From a virus: a stretch of 51,118 bases of DNA. The number at the start of each line of letters is the position of its first letter. Position 1 is the stretch's first letter. A program made the translations under genes and the position numbers. Shown in pieces: positions 34,083 to 45,000 of the stretch. The notes under the pieces are model-generated. The model was not told the origin of the DNA, searched no databases, and worked only from the letters and a program-made list of their open reading frames with translations. The stretch is from positions 1-51,118 of the IMG/VR virus record IMGVR_UViG_3300009418_004726. One strand, 5' to 3'.

Positions 34083-36022
34083 TGGGAATTAAAAGATATA
34101 CTGCATCAGAAGATAATACAATTACAAACGCCTTCAAACATAGTTTAACTTCCCGAGGCTATGACGCAAATATGGGAGCCTCAGATATATTGGAAGTGTT
34201 CTCTATTTATGGACAAGCTACTACAAGTTCCGTGGAGGCCACAAGAATTCTTGTTAGGTTTCCTATAACTGACGTTACTGCAGATCGAACTTCCGGCGAC
34301 ATCCCAGCTAAAGGTAATGTGAACTTCTATCTCAGAATGTATAATGCGAAGCATTCACAAACCCTCCCCCGCGATTATACTTTAAGTTTCGCACCTGTTT
34401 CTCAATCTTGGGACGAGGGCGCCGGCGTCGACATGGATGAATACAAAGACAAAGGATATCCAACAATTACGGGGTCTACTTGGATGACGGCTTCGTTTTC
34501 AAATCCATGGAACACCCCCGGAGGAGACTATTATACTGGCGCCACAGCGACAATAACGTTTACAGGTGGCTGCGCAACCAATCAAGTCATAACAATCATT
34601 TCGTCAGATAGCACTTCTAAAGCATATAAAGCTGCGTCGTCAACAAATACATCTGTTGACCCCCCTGAATTCAATCATAGTGGACCTGCTGACACAATTG
34701 CAGCCGCCCTAAAAACGTGTGTTGAATCTTCAAACGGCCATGCTGGAAAAATTACTGTATCTGCCGTAAAAACCGGCGCCATCACACTAACTCAAGTTAC
34801 TGCTGGCTCCGATGGGAATACAACAATTACTGAAAATCTTAATAATTGCACAGTTTCTACTAAAGAAGACGGCAGCACACTTGGTTTTCGAAGTGGGGGA
34901 TCCAACACTACACAAACGTTTACTGACGGACCAGAAGATGTTGAGGTTGATGTAACTACCATGGTTGAAGAATGGATAGCAAGTGCAAGAGATAATTATG
35001 GTATTCATGTCAAGTTGACTGATGCAAATGAGGCTTACGTTGAAGTGATTGACAAAACAGATTTATCCCCCGCTCCAGCTGTACAAACGAACGCAGGGGG
35101 AATAAAACGTTCATATTATACTAAAAAATTCCATGGAAGAAAAAGCGAGTTCTTTTTCAAGCGACCTGTACTTGAGGCTAGATGGGACAATAAAATCACA
35201 GACGATCGCACTAATTTTTATTATAGCAGTTCTCTGGCTGATAATGTCGATAATTTACATACCTTATATCTTTACAATTACGTAAAGGGTACCTTAAAAA
35301 ATATTAAAGGAATCGGCACTAAAGTAGCAATTTACACAAGCTTATATTCGGGCAGTGTCGATAACGCTGTTCCTGTTGGAAGCAAGCTTTCTGCTTCTGC
35401 TGATGTCAAATATTTAGATGCAACTATAGGAACAAATATTACAGGAGGTTACGCATGGCAAGGAACAGGCATTTATAGTGCCTCCTTCGCTTTAACCGGC
35501 AATACTAATGGTATCCTTACAAAAGTGTTCGATGTGTGGCACAACGGCTCAGGATCGGTTTTAAATGCTGGAACTGTTCAATATGCCACTGGATCTTTCA
35601 AACCTAATTTTATATCAGCATCAATGTCTAATCCAAATTCAAGGTATGTTGTGTCAATGCACCACAATCAAGATGTTTATGATAGTAACGAAACAACAAG
35701 ATTTAGAGTAAAAAATCGATTGAAAAATTGGAAACCAAATAATTATGTTGCCGTGAACTCAGCACCAGAAACTATAATTGTCGAGAGTTCTTCATTTAAA
35801 GTTTACAGGGTCAAAGACAATTTAGAAGTTATTAGACATAGCACTGGTTCTTCTGATAATGAAACATATATGTCATATGATGAAGAAGGTAATTTTTTCG
35901 ATTTAGATATGAAATTATTAGAACCCGATGTAGCATATGGTATTGAGTTAGCTTATTACGATGGCAACAAATGGGTTGTACAAAATAATAGATTTAAATT
36001 TAGAGTTGAGAAAAAACAATAA
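34082..36022 (+). CDS. DNRLRE-like structural protein with inserted Ig-like domain
   Basis: This 646-aa protein begins in a TAATG overlap with the gp6-like gene. Residues 1-150 and about 285-330 together look like one DNRLRE/CBM96-type beta sandwich. The first part has RILVRFPI and SQSWDEGAGVDM; the second has VEVDVTTMVEEWI and YGIHVKL. A roughly 130-residue domain (151-283) splits it; a related domain occurs in the 3182-aa protein downstream. Residues 330-646 are beta-rich and end in a conserved-looking domain (DVWHNGSGSVLNAG, DEEGNFFDLDM). The place after the wedge pair suggests a baseplate periphery or fibre-attachment protein. No enzymatic motif is seen. Confidence 0.65.
   Translation: MGIKRYTASEDNTITNAFKHSLTSRGYDANMGASDILEVFSIYGQATTSSVEATRILVRFPITDVTADRTSGDIPAKGNVNFYLRMYNAKHSQTLPRDYTLSFAPVSQSWDEGAGVDMDEYKDKGYPTITGSTWMTASFSNPWNTPGGDYYTGATATITFTGGCATNQVITIISSDSTSKAYKAASSTNTSVDPPEFNHSGPADTIAAALKTCVESSNGHAGKITVSAVKTGAITLTQVTAGSDGNTTITENLNNCTVSTKEDGSTLGFRSGGSNTTQTFTDGPEDVEVDVTTMVEEWIASARDNYGIHVKLTDANEAYVEVIDKTDLSPAPAVQTNAGGIKRSYYTKKFHGRKSEFFFKRPVLEARWDNKITDDRTNFYYSSSLADNVDNLHTLYLYNYVKGTLKNIKGIGTKVAIYTSLYSGSVDNAVPVGSKLSASADVKYLDATIGTNITGGYAWQGTGIYSASFALTGNTNGILTKVFDVWHNGSGSVLNAGTVQYATGSFKPNFISASMSNPNSRYVVSMHHNQDVYDSNETTRFRVKNRLKNWKPNNYVAVNSAPETIIVESSSFKVYRVKDNLEVIRHSTGSSDNETYMSYDEEGNFFDLDMKLLEPDVAYGIELAYYDGNKWVVQNNRFKFRVEKKQ
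34532..34930 (+). repeat. Shared inserted domain, copy A
   Basis: This segment encodes about 130 residues inserted into the DNRLRE-like protein. It opens ATATITFTGG and contains ITLTQVTAGSDGNTTIT near its end. The same layout occurs at 40408-40772. The DNA is richer in G and C than the flanks and favours C-ending codons. At DNA level the two copies are diverged, so this is protein-domain reuse, not a recent duplication. Confidence 0.55.
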
Positions 36023-36034
36023 TTGGTTTGATAA

Positions 36035-39000
36035 ATGTCTTACAATAGCTTAAAAAATTTATTTGAGAAAGATTCGCAAAAAATAATTGCGCAATCTTCT
36101 AGTTTGGATTCTTTGGGATCCAAAACCGAATCTGAAGAATATTTAAAAACTTATAAAATATTTAAAGAAAGAGTTACGCCTCAAGTTGACTTCTCACAGC
36201 CCAAAAATTGGGTGCGTTATGGTTCTGCCAAACAATATTATATTGATGCAGCTGCTAATGTTTATGATTCTTATCCTTATGATGGATCTGAAAAAGAAAA
36301 AATACAATGGCACAATAGTTCATCGTATTTCGAAAATTATGTTTTTGAGGATGAATATCCCAGGACAAATGGTTTTATTACTTTAAATATTGATGCAGCT
36401 ACACCAGGTTCGGGAAATTACGGTACTCCGTCATCGACTGCACAGTATATTTTAACAACTGGTTCCATGGCCGAAGATAATGTCTATGATTTGTCTAAGG
36501 CCCGTGCTGAGAACTTATTTTTTGATTTGTCGAAAAACGGAGCCACAGTAGAGTTCTGGTTAAAAAAGAATGGTTTTCTTGGGGCAGCTAAAACGAAAAG
36601 AGAAGTTATTTATGATTTGTGGAATCATGAATTAGTTTCGAGTACTGCTTATGGGCGCCTTCGAATTGAGATGGATTCAACAAGGGCTGATACAGTTTTC
36701 TTGTTAACGGCCACGTCAGGTACTAGTGGTGTGAAATTGGCTACGATTGGCGCCACTGGGTCTCACGGGCCCGGATACATAACCTCTAAAGTTGGAGACG
36801 ACAAATGGCATCACTATGCCTTTACTTTTAAAAATGCAGCATCAAATATTGAGTGCGAGCTATACCATAATGGCGAATATGTAGAAACAATCTTAACCGG
36901 CTCCGTGATTAACTGCGTCTCAGGAGGAATTTCTTGGGGACAGAACAAACCGATTGTATCTACTATTGGTGCACTGGCACACAGAACTTCTTTTAACGAA
37001 GACTCTATTGCCAAGCTCGGCCACGGCCCGCTGAGTGCGTCTATAGATGATTTTAGATTTTGGAAAACTCGTAGGACGGCTAAAGAAATTGGTATAAATT
37101 GGTTTGGTCAAGTAGCTGGTGGTTCGAATACTGACGATTCGAATACTAATTTAGGCCTGTATTACAAATTTAATGAAGGCATCACTGGCGAAGCAACAAC
37201 AGATGAGATAATTTTAGATTATTCTGGCCGCATATCAAATGGTATATTTTATGGCTACACCGCCACTAATCAAAGATCCACCGGCTCTGCTTTAACAAAC
37301 TCAGGGTATGCTAAATTTGAGTTTAGAGATCCTATAGTTTATAAAGAACACCCGGACGTGAGTTCATATATTACTAAGAAAAAACTTACAGGATCCATGT
37401 ACGATGATCAAAATACTTCGTACTTATATTATACATTCCCTCAATGGATTATCGAGGATGACGAAGGTGGCGAACTTCATAAATTAACTCAAATTATGTC
37501 AAGTTATTTTGATACACTTCACTTACAAATTTCTCAAATACACAAAATTAAAAGTATTAATTATCCAAGTGGAAGTCAGAAAGCATATCCATTCATGAAC
37601 CAATTGTTGCAGGACAAAGGTTTCTATGTATCAGAAATCTTTAATAACTCTGATTTGATAGAAAATTATATTAATCAAACAGAAGATTTTGTTATTAAAG
37701 ATAAGCTTCATGAAATTAAAAATAGAATTTATCAAAATATTTATAATAATTTATCACACATTTATAAAACGAAAGGTACAGAACAATCAATTAGATCACT
37801 GTTGCGGTGTCTCGGCCTGGGCGATGATCTGGTCAAAGTAAACTATTATGGAAATAACAATGAATATTTGTTTAGAGAAAATTTTAGACACGCCACTGTA
37901 AAGAAAAGAGTTGTAAATATATCTGATTCTAATTTTACTGGAACAATTTATCAGGATGCATCAAAATTTTTAGATGCAACAAATAAAAATCTTTATAATG
38001 CGAATGCCCTCTCTTATTTGCCAAACGGAAAAGCCTTAAAAGAAATACCATTAACACTTGAAGCAAATGTTTATTTTCCAAAAAAATTCCCAAAGAGCAG
38101 TAAATTTAGTGATGGATATACAGAAAATACGTCTTCTGTCGTTGGCATACATACTATAGACACTAGCGGCGACTTCGGCGTCAATTCAACAACTTGGGCA
38201 AAAGATGGTTTTAATACACCAGGTTCCTTTGAAGACGCTGCAAACTTACACATTCTTGTAGAAAAACATCCACAATTCAAACAGCATGCTCGCTTTCATA
38301 TTTCTGGGTCATATCGTGGTATTGTTGCGATGTCGAGTTCCTGGATTCAGGGAGTATATGATAATGAACATTGGAATTTGAGTGCAAGAATTCGACCTAA
38401 AAATTACAGCAACCACTATACTGTAACTGGTTTAGGAAAAGTTGGGGCAGCTGCAACAGCTACTTATACTAGCGCATCATATGAATTAATTTTCCACGGC
38501 GCGCATGCAAATCTTGGCACAATAGAAAAAGAATTTACTGTAACTAAAGACTTGACGTTTAATCAAGCAACCGCCTTTTTAACAAGCTCTAAAAAAATAT
38601 ATGTTGGTGCTCACAAAACAAACTACACGGGCAGTATTATTAATAAGAGTGATATAGATATAACATCAGTAAGATTTTGGTATAACAATTTAAGTGATGA
38701 TGAATTACATTCACACATTAAAGACATAACAAATTATGGAGTGGAAAAGCCTTATGGGAACTTTTTAATTTCTTTATCAGGAACAGCCCCGCATAATGAT
38801 CAAAAATATATGAACTCGTTATCCGGTGCTTACATACCGAACTATAAAACTTTGGCATTGCATTGGAATTTCGAAAATATTTCTGGCTCTGATTCAAGTG
38901 GGCAATTTAATGTTTTTGACTTTTCGTCTGGTTCATCCACGACAACAAACCTTGCATACAACGATTTCTCTTCATTTATTGATAGATATAACTCAGGCAT

Positions 39001-42000
39001 CGCCCTCGGCTTTGCGACAAGCAGTAATAATTCTGTTATTGAAAATTTTGTTTTTACATCAAAACAACAGCTTCCGGAAGTCATGAACAGTTCTGACCAA
39101 ATTGAGATAAGAAAGTTTGACGAGGATATATTCCTTAAAAGACAGCGGCCGATGACATACTTTGTAGCGATTGAAAAGAGTCCGTATCAAATCGTTTCAG
39201 ATGAAATGATTGATATGTTTTCAACAATATTGGAGTTCAATAATATAATTGGTCATCCCGTCCATCGCTACCGCCTTGAATATAAACAATTAAATAAATT
39301 AAGAGAACTATTTTTTCAGAGAGTCGGTAAATCAGTTGATTTTGATAAATTTTTAGAATTTTACAAATGGGTTGATTTCACAATTAATAAAATGTTGGAG
39401 AGTCTCGTACCTGTTTCTGCAAATATATCAGGAGATATTAGAACAGTGATTGAAAGTCACTTGCTTGAAAGAAATAAATACAAACATCCATTTGTTAGAT
39501 TAATTGATATTGATTTCGAACCAGAATTCAACCCATTGCCTCCACATCATGGAGTAAACAGTATTAATAATGATCTGCCCCCTGCTTATCGAAATCTGGC
39601 TGCGCAAGTCCATGGCGGTTTTTCTGATGGCGGCGATGAAAGAGCAAAAGAAGCCCAAGCCGGAGGCGGCGACGGCGGCCGAGGCCCAGTAGTTCAAGGG
39701 AGATCCCCTTTCCCTAGTCTGGAAAAGGGAATGCAAACATTACGCAATCATGAAATTATTAGTACCAATGTTAACACTATTGGAGTAGCAGATGTTGATA
39801 TTAATAGAGAACATCTTAGAAGAATAATAATGAACTCCGAGGTGATAAATAGACTAACACCAGGGATTTCTGCGGGCGTGTTAACACCGATTACACAAGG
39901 TCATAATCAGTATTATAATAAGAAAATAAATTTTGAAAAAGAAGTTTTGGCTTTTAAAGGCACTTCAGAAGATAACAGTGATCATGTTAAGATAGAAGCA
40001 GGAAAATTAAATCAAGACTACGGTTTGCAAGACGTTATTATACACCGCAAGGATAAAGAGAGATATAGCGGCGAAGCAGACTTATTTCAAAAAAATGAGG
40101 CTGGTACTTTTATAGAAGAACATAGTGTTTCAAAAACAGATATTGTTACACCATTTACAATTTACAGCCACAGCGGCCCAACAAACAGTCAAGTTAGCAC
40201 CGATTTTAAAACTAATTACGAATTTACTAACCTTCATCATGATAGTTACAATGCTGAATCGCCTTTGCAGGGACCATTTACTAACGAGCATGTCGGAGGA
40301 TTGGCTTATCGACACGCGCCAGTTAATGTTGTTAATACAATAAAAACTAGTACAGACACAGAACTCACCCGCCCAGAAGGCTGGAGGATACGTTTTGGAA
40401 ATGATGGTGTAGCTGCCACCGCAACAATAACCATCACGGCGTACACCGAACTCAACGCCGGCGACAAGGTGAACTTGGTTGCTACTGATGGTACTAATTA
40501 TGACTTTACACAAGGCGACCAAAGTTCTGTTAACGGTACATTTGAAGCCACGACCTCAAACAATGCAACAGCAGCTAACCTGATGAATGTTATCAACACC
40601 TCATCGGGCCCAGCAGGGACAAGGTTTACTGCCTCTGTTGATGGGGCAGTTGTGACTGTAACTCAAGCAACAGCAGGCGCGGACGGCAACACAACTGTTA
40701 CTTTAACAGATTCTGGTACTGCCGGTATGACTAAGACAAACTTTACCAGCGGCACAGATGATAAAACAGTCAAAGTATACGGACCCGGCGCCGATGGATT
40801 CCACAAGCCACGTGCATCATTTTACCGCGAAGAATTAGTTAAAAGACCAGTTAATATTAAAAATATTAAAACAGTAACTTCTTCAATCAACGGACTAAGA
40901 GTACTTGGTAATTACATTAACAATTATGAATTAGTTCAAACCGTTGGCGCCGACGTCAATAATTTATGGTTTATACACCATACAGGAAATTTACCTAGTT
41001 CTGGCTCTGATGCTAAATCTATAGTGTTCAAAGACTTATATGATTTTAAAGTAGACGAAAGAAAATATCTAAGAGATTTATCGACAAGGCAAAAAACTGT
41101 TATAAACGATAGGTTTTCAGCACCAGGCGGGCCTGAAGTTAATTCTCTTGGATTTTTAGACGAAGCGTCTAGAACATATAGTGTATATAATAATCTAAAC
41201 TATAGAAATTTATCGGTTAGACAGCCCTTAAAGACGCTCTTAAGCGAAGCCGAGGGTAAATATGAGGGTACCCCCGGGTTTAACCTTAGAAGGGCCAACA
41301 CGGCATCATATCATGAGGTACACAACAATCGAATAACATTACTCAAAAGGCCTGGCTCTACAGTTCTAACATCGTCAATCTATAATAATGGATTTGTTAT
41401 TACGCCAACTCCTTCTTCTGACCGGCAGTATGCGTGGATAACAGCGTCCTTAAGTACCCATGATTTGGGTGATTCGGCACCCATGGGATACGCGCACAGA
41501 AGTGGGGAAGAGAGAAAAGCCAAATCTGGTGGTTATATTTATACTCCATCAATAGCTTTCATGAGCGCTAGCGATATAAGCAGTTACATTGACGGAGACG
41601 ACGCCGGCACCCCAAGAAAGTTTGGTGGGTTTGACAAAGATAAAAAACCTTCTGGCTTCGCCGCAGGCTCTAGATTAACAACAGATTTTGTTGGTTTGAA
41701 CTTTCACATATTAGCTGCCGTCACTGCAAGCCAAAATTTCTTAAGTGCTTCCGGATTGAACACAAAACTGCTTACTCTTGAAAACACTTCATTTACTAAA
41801 GCAAATTTGTTGAATACTTTTTTGCTTAATTATAATGGTCCTTACCAATATCCATCATGGAAACAAACAAGAACAGGTGAACATCCCATTGTTAGGGATA
41901 TGAGAATAAATAATAGAATTTCTATACAAAAACCAGCAAGATTATTTACTGATGATCAGGGTAATCACTATAAAGAGATGCGTTCACCTCATTCGCGTTC

Positions 42001-45000
42001 TTTCACCGAACCAGCTGTTACTTCAAAATACAAGCCATTAACGCATCGTTTTTTATACAAGCCAGATAATTTAACAAATTTAGATGCTGCGAATGAAGGT
42101 CAAGGTATACAAACCCGGGTTAAAAGAGACCCAAATCAAATGGTCGCAGACCTGATTACTCTCGAACATACTTATGGTAATAAACTAGCAAGTTTTAGCA
42201 GAAATGAAATTGATAAATTATTAGATGTGAAAGTTAATACAGAAAATCTAGCGTATGATGATTTAACTGCAATATATCTTTATAGTGGTTTGACCGGTGA
42301 AAGTACCCCGGTCGAAAAATTTGTTTCACTAAACTATCGCGAAAGAATATGGCCGAGGGAAAAAAATGAATATCTCTCGAAGACTTACATGAGAAAGAAT
42401 TATTTTGTATCGTTCTGGAGAGAAAACAGAAATAATAGAGTTATCACAAACCCAGTACCTCTTGCAACTTGGGTGGAGGGCAACGCAAAAGGTTTTACTA
42501 ATGCATTTGATAAATCGTTAATCACTAAAAATGATGGATCAGCAATACGTCCAATGATCGGTGATACCGGAAGTATGTGGCCATTAGATGCGAGGACAAC
42601 AGACAATTTAGGCAATACATCTTTCGAAACTTCTATTACGATTAATGGTTTGGATACTACAGGTACTACTCATGCAACTGGAGCTGTAGCTCCAATGGTA
42701 TCTGGTGGTCTTGGTGAACTTTGGAGTATGTACCCGCAGTGGAGTATTATCGATACAAATTCTGGTAAAGCGCGCAAGTTTACTGCTCAAATGAGCCCGA
42801 TATACTCGCGACGTACCTTCGAAAACGTTTGGATTACTACAGGCGGCGCCAGTACTTTAACGTATATGCTTGCCGGCGATACAAAATGGGAAGCCGACTC
42901 GCAAGCTGATAAACAACCTTTCCCACAAGGAACATATGAAAACTGGGTAGAAGATTTAAGAAGGCAAGGAAAAGATTATTCTCTAATACCAGAATTTAGG
43001 ATTAGTGAACATATGGATTATTATGTAAACGTTAAAGCTTCAGACTTTCTAGCTGATCGAGAAGGTTTTCTAACTCTGACAGGTACTGTTGCATCAGATA
43101 GCGCAAATGATAATTTTTATAAAGATTATTCTCATAGTGATTTCCTTAAACATTTTAATATCATCGACGAACACAGGAAAACTACTTTTATGAATGGTAA
43201 ACAAATTCAAAGAGCAGAAGATACCTCATTAACTTTAAAATGTAGAGCACTAATGAAATTCCTGCCATATAGTGGTTTTTATCCTGTCTTAAGAACACTC
43301 GAACTAGCTAGTTTATTTTCAGCTTCATTTTTTGATACAGCTCAGGTTAAGAAAGTCTCGAAACAAGTTGCTGATAATTTTCTTGGATATAAGCGCCCGC
43401 TTATCACACCTTATTTCGCACCAGGTATAATGTATAACACAATAAAAGCTGGTATAGCTGTTGACTATCCGGTATACACGATACCCACACCGCGCTCGGC
43501 AGCCGTAAGTTATATAAATCATTACAAACCTAGTTATGAAGCTACTGGCTCATTTAAAACTGTTCAGGGAATAAATAATTATGGCTATAGATTAAATGAA
43601 AATTTTACTAAGAGACTTCAGTTTGAAAGCCTTCTAGAACCTTCAGAGTTTTACCGTGGGTTACAAATTTTGGATCAAGAAATACATCCTTCAGCGTCAG
43701 TCCATCAAGCTGCAGCATCTGAATTACCTCCTACTGCATCATTTAGTGAAACAAAAGATAAAAGATATAAATTAGCTATGCACAATTTCTTAGCAGAAAC
43801 AATGCAATTTTTTGTTGATAAAACTCCAATTAAATCAGATTTTGGAGATTTAGATCCAAGATTCGGTCAAATGTCGGGCACTACACCGTATGAAATGTTC
43901 ATTATTATGAAGAAAACTGGTTCTTTCTCAATGTATGACAGGCCATCTGCATTCGGCCCACCTGTGGTTAACGCATTTTCACGTTCATCAGGGATTCCTA
44001 CAACGCTTTACACGAATGAAGTTAATGCATCCAATGCGGCGCCAACTGCTGCTCAATATGGAAAGGCTAGTGGATATTCTCCGTTTACACCTCCTTACGA
44101 ATCTTTGGAGCACGATTACTCTTATCAAAGCCCACACAGCGGATCTTTAATCAAAATTGAATTTAATCCTGTTAAATTTGATGCATCATTAGACAACTCT
44201 AGGTACGATCTACTTACAATTCTTTCTGGAGCAACAGTAACTTATGCACGCAATGGGTTTGTTCCTTTTGCAGCTCTTGCCACCGGCCAAACTAAAAATA
44301 TTGATAATGCTATGCAGGTTAGCGCTTCTATTAACTTTACTGAAACAATATTTGATTTTGAAAAAACTGCTAAAGAAACACGAGATGGATTAAAATTTGG
44401 AGCCCCGGTGCTTGATTTTGATAAAGCAGGACGGAAACTTGTTATTGAAACAAAATTTGAGACTCCGATGTTGAATTTTAAAGACGTCGCAACCACCTTA
44501 CCAAAATATGGATCAGGTTCCGTAGCAAAAGGCATGTGGCACCAATATGGTACTTTGCCCGCTAATCCAGAAGAAGGAGTAGTTATTGAAATTGCGGATG
44601 GTTTAAATAAACCTTCACTTGCCGACGCACTTGGTTTAAGGAAAGGTAATCATAAAATTGGCAAAGTACCATCTAAAAAGAAGGTAAAAGAATCAATTAT
44701 CGCAATCCCTTTTAGAACTATAAAAAATAAAAAAGTATTTTTCTCAATTGACAGAGAAAGAATTGATGCTGCTATATTCTATGATAGGGAAGCTAGTGAG
44801 ACAGAAAGAGAAAAGATACTTACAATCGCTGGCCAAGATGTTATTGATATGGTTAAGAAAATGAGGACGTATGTTTTACCTCCCAAATTTGACTTTTTAA
44901 CTTTCCATGGTAAATTTAATACACCAGAAGTAAAGCCATTTGCAATGCATATTTTTGAATTTGAACATGAATTTAGCCAGCAAGATCTCATAGATATGTG

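Noticed and set aside
40130-40522. 130-aa open frame on the minus strand
   Set aside because: It is antisense to the 3182-aa gene, has low-complexity Cys/Ile-rich content and no ribosome site; it is a shadow of the + strand gene.
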